Positions 9,509-20,200 of a stretch of DNA of 24,284 nucleotides are shown in pieces; position 1 is the first letter of the stretch; every line of letters begins with the position of its first letter. Under the pieces are notes generated by a model, which was given only the letters and a program-made list of their open reading frames with translations, did not search any database and was not told where the DNA came from. The position numbers and the translations under genes are program-made. The DNA is from Psilocybe azurescens (lineage: Eukaryota; Basidiomycota; Agaricomycetes; Agaricales; Agrocybaceae), in the NCBI GenBank assembly GCA_023853785.1, contig JAJIRX010000252.1:1-24284 (forward strand), in the 5' to 3' direction.

Positions 9509-12500
9509 TCACCTCCCTTCACTCGAGGATTCGCTATCACTTCCACTGTCGTCGTCCTCAAGCTCGCTAGGATCCACCTCCAACGCCCTTTGTGTAACAT
9601 CGAAACCGATGTCATTCAGCTGGGTTGCAATTTCATCAGCTTTCACAGGTGAAGTGACCACCACCGCGACCGAAGATGACGAGTCGAATAGAGGCAAGAA
9701 ATGCTTCTCGAGCGCTCCAAGAACATCTGCTTTGGAGATAACCTGGTATTTCTCAAGCAAGTCAACTTGGTGTGTCCTTGGAACACCTTTCAAGGCTTGG
9801 TTGGTAAAGGATACGATGGCCTGCCAAAAAGGTTATCAGGTTATCAGATATCTTGACTCGTGGCAGGGCCAAATCAGGCTTACAGCTCTGCCAGCAGTGG
9901 AAACATTTTTGCGACGCCATATACAATTGTACTCTTCGCAGCATCGAGTATGGTTTCGTCAAATTCAATCTGTCGCTCAAAGTTAGAATGCTTTGAGAGA
10001 CTGTAATTCTGCAAATGACATACGGAGCCATCAACGAGGCCATGAATGACTTTAGCGGCTTCTTCAAAAGCCTTAATGCTACTTGAGCTCTAAATGGTTG
10101 TTAAACATATTTTATAGGGAACATGCTGTGATACGACTTACTCGATAGAGGGTGAATGTAATGAAACCAGCTTCTACGTCTAGAGAAGTGTATGCGCCAT
10201 AAGCCAGTCCAGAGCCACGAATGTAACGCTGCGCCCATGCTTTTTAATAAACCCAAATGGAAGAAGTTGAAAAACAATTTACCCAAAGATAACTTTCTGT
10301 AGCGTTGAGTACTTCTAGGGCAACCCGAATGGCAGGGTATTCAGGATGATCAAACCCTTGAATTCCTTTTGTGGTATGCATCACGAAGGAGCTTTCAATG
10401 GTCGGAAGGCTCATCACGATTGCCTAAAGAAATGCAATGTGTTCAAGTACAATACAATAAAATTTATTAGACCGATTCTAACCTTTTTGGATATATTTTT
10501 TCCAATGTCACTCAGTGTTTCTGAGGCCATTGGAACGGGAGCCAAAGGTACGGACTGACAAGTAGAGTATTCTCAGGTTTGTAGAAGCACAAAATCATGA
10601 ATCTAATAGACTTACTGGTATCGAGAAGTACTTTCCCAAGTACTTCTAGGTTCTTTCAAACTCAGAACATTTCCTGTCACCGAAAACCTTACTCCGGTTG
10701 GGTCAGTTACTGTACACAGTTCATTATTAGTTTGCTGAAGTAACTTTGGATAATAGACGCACTGTGTTTTCGAATTTCCTCAAAGTCAGCAATGACATCC
10801 TTCGGCGTCTCTTGAAGTGCTTTGACGAGCTTAGGAATAAGCTCGGCTTGTGGAAGGACCCTGTGTGACTTGAAGTAGAATTTTCGGCATATAATAATGT
10901 AGACCACAGGGATGAAAGGACATTATTTCCGTCTCGCTTCATTTCTGGGAGAGTTTGCTGTATTTTGGCCAAGACGACTTGGAGTCTTCGTCAAAGAAGT
11001 CAATACTTGAATATATGCAGCGAAGCGTGTTGTTGCGACCTACCTGTCTTTGTCAAACTCAGCACCATAAATCAGGTCCTTCATCCACGCGACTGCTTTT
11101 TCGTATAAAGCGGTTTCAACCTTGATGGTGACTCGGACCATATCAGAGAAACTATTGGAGATCCCCAATTCTACCTCGTAGGATACAGTTTCGTTATCCA
11201 ACTGGTTGATAACCTCTTCATGAGACAATCTGATACCAGATTGTCTCTGGACCGGCAAAGAGAAGAAAGAAGAGAGATACGCATACATGTATCTAAGATG
11301 GGAATCGGTTATTCATGTGAGTAATGGAGAAAAATAATTGGAATGCCTACGGTCGAAGTCGGTTCGGCAGCCCTGACAGCGTGACAAGGGCGTGTACAGA
11401 AACAAATCAGACTTAAATTTACTCGTTTAATTCATTTTTATGTCAAGAGGTGTTTCGGACATACCTCCACATGATCGTACTCAACGAAGAAGGGCAACTC
11501 TTCCCCATCAGATTTGATATGCCTCGACAAACTGTCATTTTCAGCAGAAGGAAACACGACTTTCCTTCCTTGTCCGGGCTCTTGTACACTTTGAACGGGA
11601 ATCCAAGAGATGCTCTTCACATCTGGTACAGGGAAAGAAGTTAGGATCTCAGGAGGAATCGCTTTGTTATGTTCTGCTTTAGCTTCTTCAAGTTCGGCCT
11701 CAGCGCGTTTAAGACCTTCAGGGCCAAGCTTTTGTACTTGAGTCGCAATCCTCTCCTTTTCTGCCTTTTCCAGCTTCTCGGCAAGACTAGCGGAAGGCTT
11801 TCCAATTATGACGACCGATGCTTGTTCGATGTAGTATCTGATACTGTGCTTAGAAATAAATAAATAATAATAATAATGAACTCACTTCGAGAGGAGGTTG
11901 GTCCATTGTTCGCTTGTCCAAGAGCGCATTTGAGCATAATGATTAATCTCGTCCATAGATTTCTGAAGCTCAGATCCATCTTCGGCACCGTACAGGACAT
12001 CATAAATAATTGTGTTCGAGAAAGTGTCGCCTTTAGCAGACTCAAGTTTGCTACGTAGCTAAAACCCATCAAAGTGAGTATATATGAGAAAACTTCAGTC
12101 TTTCCAAACCTAGGTCACTAACCTGGCGTTCATCTCTATTAAGTACCATTTCCATTCTCTGCATGTCCAGACCTTCATCAACAACTTTCTGCAGGCTTGC
12201 TTTAAGCTTGTCATTGAAGGCAGAAAGGTGTTCTGTTGGAACTGATCCAATGTATATAGGGAGATTGATGGAAGTTGCGCGGACATCCTCGCTGAAATAT
12301 ACATATGAACTGTAAGAAAAAATTTCAATACAAATTAAGTGGTGGGGAATGAGCGGGGTTTTTTTACCAGAGTGGGGACTCAATTTCGACAAACTCTTTA
12401 TTGAGGGGGCAACAGCGGAAGAAGTAAGATATGTGCCGAGAATTTCGAGTGCCTTCCGTTCGAGGAATGCGTTTGGTGGTGGGCCAATAAAATTGATGAT

Positions 12501-13987
12501 AAGTTCACCCATACCTATCCATCATAATGTCAATTAAGAGTATATAGAATGTCCAAGTTGTAAAGTTGCATACTTTCGTCTTGTTCGGGAAATTCTACAG
12601 TATCTTTCGATGTAGTTAATATAGACTTGCGATGCGCGCTCGGTGTTTCTAAAAGGGACGTTTCCACCCTGCTGGTCTTGCCCCTTGATTTTGCTTGTGA
12701 CGGATAAGGCTGGGTTCGACTTGTTCTTGAACGACGCGCAGCAAAGAGGTTGTTCCGCTCGAGAGTTTTCCGGCAACAATTAGCGATAGATTATGAGGTA
12801 CATAGTAGCTTGCATGATAGTCACGGACTGAGGATATTGTTTGGTAAAATGTTGTGAGGGCAGATAATGAACTCACTTTGTTGAGGCTTGAGTACACGCA
12901 AAGCCTCCATTAACCCGCCGGTCTCGCTCCGGTATGCACTACCAGGTGGGTCGAGTAGTCTTTGCGATCTGTAACATTTAAGAGGTTTAGACCGTTTTGC
13001 AGTTGTAAAAAAACCGAGCGCACCGAAGGGCCATGAGATCACCCGAGGTATTCTCTCTTCCTTGCATTTCGCTGTAAACAACGCCCGAGTCCTCGCCTTT
13101 AGGATCGATGTGATGAACCTATAAATAACAAAATATAAGAACAGAGACTTCCAGGTATGGTGTGAGGGCTAATTAATCACCTCTGTCACGAAACTACATT
13201 ATGATATCAAAAAAATATTCAAAATTCACTCGGATGACTTACCCGGCATTGGTGATGGTCGGATACAAGATGTGGTCGACATATATGGGAAGAAGCTGAA
13301 GAAATCCTTGTTCTCCAGCGGTGGACACAGTGTATGCTGTATGGTCGGTGGCCGTCCAAGCATTCGTCCCGTTCGAAAACCCGCGATTGGCGAGAAGGTC
13401 CAAAATACCTTTGTATGGAAACTTTTCGGATCCCATAAATACCAAACTGATGCGAGCAAGTTAAAAGATTGACGGAGGAGAATGGGCGATAACATACTGT
13501 TCCAACGTGTGAGGGCATCCAGAGTCGTCAAAAACTACAGCATTTTGTAAGGCGCTTATCAGGCAGGGACATAAAGATCGAACTAACTTTCTGTCGGAAC
13601 AACAAAATAACCATTCACGATAGGGGCTAAAGAGCAGTTAGAAGGATATTTCAATGTTTAAGCAGTAGATTTACCCTCATAATCAAGATGAATTACTGTT
13701 AGACCGGTTTCTCTGCTCTTCCATTTAGAGACAACAACATCCGTGAAGTCTAGTTTGATGCGTTTAACCAAGTCATAGTTCCCGAAGGTTTCTAGAGGTT
13801 GAGCCATCGTAGTCGCAATCAGAGGAGTAGAGGTCGCGTTTTTCAGGCCTTGGGTTGAAGTGTGTGCCGCCCGAAAGAGGAAATTTCGGTAATTAGTTTG
13901 CTTTAAGTCGTGTTCAGCTGTACGTCGAAAAGTATGAAGAGTTCCTCGATAAGGCAGACGCTTGAATGTCGTAAAAAGGCGTTGCAT
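9509..13987 (-). CDS. M16 family zinc metallopeptidase (C05D11.1/YOL098C/Mug138-like)
   Basis: Large inverzincin-type peptidase. I trace 22 exons: 13987-13675, 13626-13588, 13534-13498, 13446-13243, 13193-13181, 13118-13024, 12968-12877, 12827-12574, 12514-12368, 12309-12123, 12058-11886, 11837-11465, 11411-11351, 11292-11044, 10985-10763, 10709-10616, 10554-10483, 10423-10283, 10228-10142, 10089-10024, 9969-9884, 9820-9509. Zinc site: GCPHTLEHLVFMGS (His126, Glu129, His130) with Glu219 in VVYSEMQGREN as likely third ligand. The N- and C-terminal halves are joined by a helical Glu/Lys/Ala-rich linker (KLEKAEKERIATQVQ), and the tail is acidic (DDDSGSDSESSS). The corrected length is 1107 residues from this start, or 1047 from the in-frame MAQPLETFG. 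Missing single bases: 12651-12654, 12405-12409, 11404-11406, 10859-10861, 10635-10637, 9906-9910. All exon phases agree once these are added. The 60 extra N-terminal residues are Arg/Ser/Thr-rich, like a mitochondrial presequence. Confidence 0.93.
10624..10647. repeat. Perfect 10-bp hairpin inside an M16 exon
   Basis: Arms AGAAGTACTT (10624-10633) and AAGTACTTCT (10638-10647) are exact inverted copies around a 4-base loop TCCC. The hairpin is within coding sequence near the end of exon 16, and one of the inferred missing bases (run at 10635-10637) is in its loop. Confidence 0.8.
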
Positions 13988-14158
13988 ATATCGATCTAAC
14001 AGGCCTGAAAAATGCGCGATTGTTAAGAAATGGAGAGTGTAGTTCTCGGAGGAGGCAGCAATTTACTCAACGAGTTGTCATCATAATTGTTCGTCACATG
14101 ACACGCTTTACACGTCTTGACGATTTGAAACTAAGGTTAGACTCGCCAGCCAGTCACA

Positions 14159-14222
14159 CTCGCGAGCTCTAGTCACATAGCATCACAGGAGCACATGATC
14201 AAGCAAGGAGCGAGCTCGCGAG
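14159..14222. repeat. 11-bp inverted repeat built on CTCGCGAG
   Basis: CTCGCGAGCTC (14159-14169) and its exact reverse complement GAGCTCGCGAG (14212-14222) are separated by 42 bp. Each arm contains the palindromic octamer CTCGCGAG. The pair lies about 170-235 bp upstream of the long-form M16 start, in a position suitable for a promoter element. Confidence 0.65.
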
Positions 14223-14296
14223 CGGACTGGGCCGTCTCGGGCTCATTTTGGGTGATGGCCATTTCCCCCAATCTTGATGTGTCGACTTCGTCAAAA

Positions 14297-14443
14297 AAGG
14301 TGGCTACACCTCAAAAAAGTGCTCAAATCGGGTATACATAATACCATTTTTTTTGCATTTTGGATCGAATGAAATAGTTTCTAAAAGGGTGATTTTTTTC
14401 AAAAACTTGGTAAATATTGACTGTACTGCGGTGTAGCTACTTT
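14297..14443. mobile_element. Possible MITE-like element (147 bp) with imperfect terminal inverted repeats
   Basis: The left arm AAGGTGGCTACACCTCA (14297-14313) and the reverse complement of the right arm, AAAGTAGCTACACCGCA (14427-14443), agree at 14 of 17 positions. The 113-bp interior is AT-rich with A and T runs and encodes nothing. I cannot see a clear target-site duplication at either edge, so the assignment is tentative. Chance similarity or a regulatory inverted repeat are alternatives. Confidence 0.3.
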
Positions 14444-14456
14444 GGGGTATTACTAA

Positions 14457-14477
14457 ATGATGACTAGAAGTCATCAT
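14457..14477. repeat. 9-bp inverted repeat, 3-nt loop
   Basis: ATGATGACT (14457-14465) and AGTCATCAT (14469-14477) flank AGA. It sits just outside the right arm of the possible MITE-like element. It is non-coding and could be a factor-binding palindrome or a weak transcript hairpin. Confidence 0.6.
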
Positions 14478-14851
14478 ACAGTGTTGGTGCAAACTCCATT
14501 GAGGCTTTTTCTCATGTTCGTCGTGTACGAGGTGCTGTAGGTGCTGTCTGAGATGGTGCTGACAACGCTGGAACAACTGTATGGATGGGGACTCTGAGTG
14601 AGGATAGTGAGGGAGAAGATGCTTTTGATGTCGAATAAGGATGTTGTTCGGCGATGGGCGTGGTTTTGACGTTTGACATGGAGCTCCTCGCGCACGGGCC
14701 TGTCAACAACAACGAAGTCCATCATAAATTTTTGAAAAAAGTTATATACTGAAATCGACTTAAAATTAAATATAAATAACTTTATATATATATACTTTTA
14801 ACACTTTTTTTCTGACCTCGAGACGCTTTTCACTAAGTAAGCACAACAAGA

Positions 14852-14870
14852 TTTGGCGGGCTCCGCCAAA
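14852..14870. repeat. 8-bp GC-rich hairpin, 3-nt loop
   Basis: TTTGGCGG (14852-14859) and CCGCCAAA (14863-14870) flank GCT. The pair lies immediately beyond the AT-rich block and is the most stable short stem in the gap. Confidence 0.6.
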
Positions 14871-14926
14871 AGTGGCCCGAGATGGACCAGCCGGCTACGC
14901 GAGTTGTCGAGTTCACTCTCACAAAC

Positions 14927-14952
14927 CACGTGCACTTTAGTAATAGCACGTG
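14927..14952. promoter_or_regulatory. Paired CACGTG boxes, 20 bp apart
   Basis: Two identical CACGTG palindromes start at 14927 and 14947. CACGTG is the classical binding core of bHLH factors such as Cbf1/Pho4 types (established for yeast). The spacing of about two helical turns would place both on one DNA face. They lie about 390 bp upstream of the NGL-type start. Function is inferred only. Confidence 0.4.
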
Positions 14953-15339
14953 TCGCATAGCCGGATGGGGACGAGCCTAAACTAAGGTATACATTACGTG
15001 ATATTGCGTGACAAAATCCCATACTTATTTTGCGTATTTCCCATGGGGTACAGTCAGATCCGGATAATATCGAAATTTAAAACCAAGAAAATGTGCATTT
15101 TTTCAATACAAACGATTTCTTGCTCATGTTTTTTCCAAAGAGGGGATGGGGAGATGCCCAGTGTCCGCATCGGACGTCGGAGGTGCGTCACATTTGTGTC
15201 ACAGTCATGTGATGTGAATCAAAGCGCCTACCTTAACTTTGTGGTTGGCACTCACTTGAGTCGGTTCATGATAAAAGTTGGTCCTACTAAAAATACAATC
15301 TCCTCCTTCAAGCTTCACACCATCAAGCCCTTAAAAGAG

Positions 15340-17066
15340 ATGGCTACTCCAGCGAAGATATATCAAATGACTCCCGAACAGCTTGCTTTGGCGAAGCTTC
15401 GGAAAGCAAAGAAGGAAAGAGCTGGCTCAAATGGGCACCAGCGCCAGTGTTGAAATGTCTGGTACCAGTATGAGTCCACTGCTTTCTCGACCATGGTTGC
15501 CAATACCGCATACTCGTCTGGAAAGCCAAAATACGCGTTTTCATCAAACCAAAATAATGTCGTGGAATGTATGTAATGTTTTATTGGCTTCACCTGATTT
15601 TCGCGCTGGGCCACGAACTGAACTGTGACCCAAGCTTCTTGCGCAATGTTTGATCCGTACGGCTTTCTCCAGCGAATGCTTCGATCCCCTGCACTGATAC
15701 TTTCTCGATAGGAAGGGAGCTATTTCCAAACAGTGACTGCCTGAAAGTTGGACAGAGAGAACCTCTAATTCACGAAGAAATTCGGAGGCAAAATGCCGAT
15801 ATTCTCTGTCTTCAAGTAACTTATATTCTGCCTGAGTCATCTGGCCATGGCCTGATTATTTCTGCAGGAAGTTGATCGCTTGGAAAAGCTGCTTCCTATG
15901 CTTGAGAAAGCGGGCTATTCGCATTGTTACGCCTCAGGACCTCGTAAACTTCACGGATGTTTGATCGCGTTCAAAAAGATCTGTACTCAATGGTATCAGA
16001 GAGGGTCATATTCTACGACGATCAGACTGTGGGAACAGATCCTACATCCACACTTACTGGAGGCTCGTTTAAAACAAGGAACATAGGGTATATGCTTGCT
16101 TTGAAGAGTAATGTTGACCCCCAGGATGGAATAGTTGTGGCAACAACCCACCTCTTCTGGCACCCGAGGTCCGTGAGCTAATCAGATACATCTCATGTAC
16201 TTTTATTCAATCATCATTCTAGGTATATATATGAAAAAATCAGGTAATTTTTGCCAACCTTGGTTTTCGAGAAGGAATCAGTCAATTAAGCAGACAGGTG
16301 GGGATCCTACTGAGAGAGGTGACTGCCTTTCGAGAAGAGCTTTCCGTCAATAACTGGCCAACTATAATAGCAGGCGGTATGTTTCTGTTCGTCTTGTACT
16401 TTGTTTGATAGCCATTCAGTTAAAACGCTGTACCACAGATTTCAATTTCACCCCGATTGACCCTGCTTATTCTCTAGTAACCGGGGACACATTGCTCTCA
16501 GTCCAGAAAGAAACAATCACTTCTTCTCGCGTAGTCCATTCCTCTATTGATCCTAGCGTCATGACAAATACCCCCGTTGCCGCAGTTGAAGACGAAGCTG
16601 GGGACGTTGACCCAGATAGGGTCATCGTAAATGCTCGACCTCCTAGACCAGAGGAAGGTATTCTCACCATACCCGAAATCGAAAAATGGTTCTCCACATT
16701 GCCAAAGCCTCGCAGCGCATACAACATTGGAATACATTCTCCAGTAGAGAAAGCGGCAACAACTTACCAACGTTTGGTGCGCGGAATGCACTGCCATCAG
16801 GGAGAAATGGTTCCAACGAACCAGAGTACACAAGCTACACCCATTATTGGCGTTTAACCTTGGGTATAACTGTTCCATATCTGAGTTCTTCTTTCATTGA
16901 CATGGTTTTCTTCAGATTATATCTTTTTCTTGATCTTCCAGAGAGGCCCATCAGCGTCATTGGGTTGTTAACGCCACTTAAAGAAAGTGACATGACACCT
17001 GGACTTCCTCTAAAACATGTTTCCGGAAGTGATCATACATGCCTTGTCGCCGAATTAAGCTGGTAA
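15340..17066 (+). CDS. CCR4/nocturnin/NGL-type RNA exonuclease (EEP domain)
   Basis: Mg-dependent exonuclease-endonuclease-phosphatase fold enzyme, closest in motif order to yeast Ngl2/Ngl3, which trim 3' ends of rRNA or poly(A). Exons: 15340-15568, 15635-15656, 15712-15815, 15868-16168, 16223-16243, 16291-16376, 16439-16863, 16916-17066. Catalytic landmarks: MSWNLLAQCL (Asn), LCLQEVD (metal-binding Glu), a central THLFWHPR block, AGDFNFTP (Asp and Asn), and the terminal GSDHTCLVAEL (Asp-His pair). The start MATPAKIYQMTPEQLALAKL and a Lys-rich helix precede the domain. The corrected length is 446 residues. Frame breaks: a surplus base around 15414-15418, a missing A at 15973-15977, a missing base near 16785 and a missing T at 16924-16928. 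All active-site residues survive, so the enzyme is probably functional in the organism. Confidence 0.93.
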
Positions 17067-17231
17067 AAACCATCGTCCCAGGCAGTACAGATCGTAGAGA
17101 AAAGAATACTTAAATGAGTGTGCGAGCACGAAAGTGCAAATAGAGCGATATGTAGAATATAAAAAGTTCTTCCAGGAATTAACAACCACCCAAACGTCTG
17201 TCCAGAAACCCGGTATCTACTATTGAGAACC

Positions 17232-20200
17232 TCAACCTCGAGTTGCTCTGTCAGAACCCGCCAAAAGACTGTCAAATAGACCACCCGCGGAAGCCTCATT
17301 CCGTAGTTGTATCATGTAAACAATGCCTGTTCGAGCGCCCTTATCACTCAGTTCGATGGCAACGCCGGTCTTACCCACCCTTTCGACCCCATCTGTCAGA
17401 ACGATTGTGGAAATTAAGACAGACTTGTCTTTATTATCGGCTTCCACAACAAGTTGTTTGACATTTGTTGGTTCTTGGCGGTATAGTTTGAGCTTTGCTG
17501 ACCCCAGTGACTTCCATTGAGCATGATGTTGCTGTAAGAATACTTTGCATTTCATTTGCGCCGAGATGGTTGAAACAACAGGGCCTAAGTGCTGCGGCTC
17601 CTGCAACGGCGAATTAGGAGGGCTTGGTTCGGTGAAGGGTATTTCTGCCATCGACACAGAGCGTTGGCCAAGCTGGGCTGACGGTAACATAGGACGAGCT
17701 TGAGGGGCAAGCATTCCACCCGCATAAGAATTGATTCTCGGCCCTTGATTCATATGATTGGGGCCCTGTCCAGGCAGAAAACGGGGAACAGGAGGGGCAA
17801 GTGCTTCAGGCTGAGAATACTGTGATCCTAGGGAACGTATTGAAGGAGCCTTGTGAATGGGACCGGGGCCCATGTTGGGTGCAGAGGGTGGCCTTGGTGG
17901 AGGAAGACCACCAGGTGGGAAGTGGGGACGAGCGCCGGGGTTGAGAGGATACACGGGATGTTGTATTGAAGGACCGGGGCCGCTTTGAGCATTTCCGGGA
18001 TAAGGCCCTGGTCCGTACTGTCCATTGGGCGGAGGGTAATTTGGACCAGTCGATGACTCTCCATTTGTACCCGGGAGGTAGCTAGTACTTCTCGCAGGAG
18101 GTATTACAGCATTTGGGCCAAGCGGTGGACCCCTAGGGAATGGTTGAGCAGACGCCGATGTTCGAAGGAAAGGAGGTCCTGATACTGAGGGTAAAGGGGG
18201 ATCAGATCGATTCTTGAGATCTGAAGGTGAAGGTAGGGGTTTTCCCTCAGAGGACGGATATGCAGGGGGAAGGGGAGGCAATTCTGATGAACCGGCACTT
18301 TCTCGATGATTTGTAGGCAGACTGGAATCGTTGTTTCCATGATCTCCCATTCGCGAGTCCATGGGAGCTGAAGTAACCTTCATACCTGACTGATTCCCTG
18401 GGAAAGCGTTGAGGGATGGAACAGGTGGAGGAGGCTGCTTGGAGGGAGGCGGTACTATATAAAGTAAATTAGATAGAATATCAGCAATCAAAGAAAGCTT
18501 CAGTACGTACAGGAGCCCGAGAATTCAGTACACTCTCTGAAATGCGTAAGTAGCCGATTCCTACTTTCCAAAGAGTCGGTTTCGAGAATGAGATGTTCTT
18601 TTCTCATAATCGCAACCTGGAGAGCATTGTCTACAGAAAAGATGTCATTAGCAAGGAGACACTCGACGATCAGCTGTTTCATACTTTGGCCAGTCACTTC
18701 TGATACTCTCAACACCTTTCCAGCGAGAGGGGGGATAACAAAGCCACATGTCAGCACCACCTGAACCCCATTTGTCTCGATCTTCAGGCAGCATTCGTTC
18801 GCAGACGAGGAATAAATCAGACAGAAGAAATATGTGCCCCTGTTGATGAATGACCTCCACGCCTGTTGCGCGTGGAGTGAAGCGGATAACGACATCCAAC
18901 GACGTACGGAATTCACGAGTGAAAGTCAGAGAAGGTGGGGACATTTGCAATTTTACCGCCTAGAATTAACATTCATTGGCAAAATTGGTATTAAGGTAGC
19001 AAACGAACATACCTTTGACGTCATGGTGAATATATCGAGAGTACGCTCCGTAGACAACCTGCGTTCGAGATCTGTTATGGGCATCGAAAGAGTTTGAGTT
19101 GAAGCACGACTGAGTGATGTCGATTCCGATTCGCGCGAAGAGCGTTCTCTACGAATAATGTCAATGGATGAACGAGATTAGACGAACTGTTTCTGTGCTT
19201 ACCCCCAGAAGCGCTGCCGCGGTTCGAACTTGTCTCACTACCAGTCTTCCCATCGTTGTCAATAGAGCGCAAGGTAGGATTTGCAGGACCCGGGGGCTTA
19301 AAGAGTGATTTCGCATGTCAATGACTATTTCATCCTCCGTTTCCAGTAGCGGGACTACAGGCGCTTCAGGTTCCCGTTCTCCAACTTTGATCGAACTCCT
19401 ATTGTCCAAAATGTCCAAGAGGTGGTTAAGAGTTTCGACAGCACCGACGAGCAGACGGTTATCGGTGTTTTTAAGCAACCGGTTGTATAACTTGAGATAG
19501 TATTTAAGCCTTGTCTTTGGAAGAAGGAAAAGCGAATCCAGTGTCCATATACCAGCATTTGAAGGAGCCGTGTTGGATGATGAAAATTGAGCAAGGATAG
19601 GTCCCAATCGTGGGTTCGACTGGACAGGTTGCCATGTGTCAAAACCGCTGGAATATTTATTGCAGTATGTTTCGTAGGGCTTCTTGAGGTCATCAATCTT
19701 GACATAAACCTATAAGACAGAAGAAATAGAGATAATACAGTGTTAACATACCCATTTGATAAGTAATCCACCCAGCTCCCCTGCAGATTTTGGATCTGCA
19801 CTGATATCCTTCAATTTCTGGGTATGTACGTAAGTTGTAATTCAAGTCGTGGTCCATCGAAACGTACGGTATGCAAGCCACGATTTGCTTTGTAGATACC
19901 TTCAATGCTCCTAAACATTGTATCTAGCTCTGGAGGAGGTAGGTTGGAGCGTGACCATGCAGCGGCGACTTTCTGGAGATAATTCAATGAGGATTTCCTG
20001 TCGGTGATGAGTAATGGGCACTTGCCCGTATAATTCCGGTCAGTTGGTCGACAAATGCCTTCTCTGTATCGACCAAGTCTGTAAGAGGGTTTCCTCGCTT
20101 GGGTTTACCGTCTGGGGCGGAAGGACTGGTAGGGGTAGTTGGTGTGAGAGGCGCGTTAAGGCCTGAAGGGGGATGATTAAGACGATAACAGAGCAAGAAA

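Larger units (their letters stand above)
13988..15339. other. Gene-poor 1.35 kb gap between divergent genes
   Basis: This gap separates the divergent M16 and NGL-type genes and is by far the longest without a gene. It includes an AT-rich block (about 14720-14815), several long A and T runs, and several inverted repeats listed separately. The stretch 14510-14705 has more balanced, coding-like composition. On the minus strand it encodes a Ser/Thr/Pro-rich open frame (14512-14712) with an acceptor-like TTGACAG before it, but no family match and no start or partner exon I can support. It may be a remnant of a mobile element or of a lost gene. Confidence 0.4.

Noticed and set aside
14998..15339. 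In-frame N-terminal extension of the NGL-type exonuclease
   Set aside because: The frame is open upst­ream, but the residues are Cys/Phe/Ile-rich without family character. MATPAKIYQMTPEQ at 15340 is a natural start, and the conserved Lys-rich helix follows it.
19146..19203. A further missing G in the GGGGG at the RhoGEF donor (19202-19206)
   Set aside because: Using the acceptor ending GTAGAG (exon from 19146) restores phase without any extra base, so I did not count it among the frame breaks.
19215..19235. GGTTCGAAC word resembling a tRNA T-arm
   Set aside because: It is inside a RhoGEF exon and lacks an acceptor stem or anticodon arm. No tRNA could be built here or at other similar words (6074, 2434).
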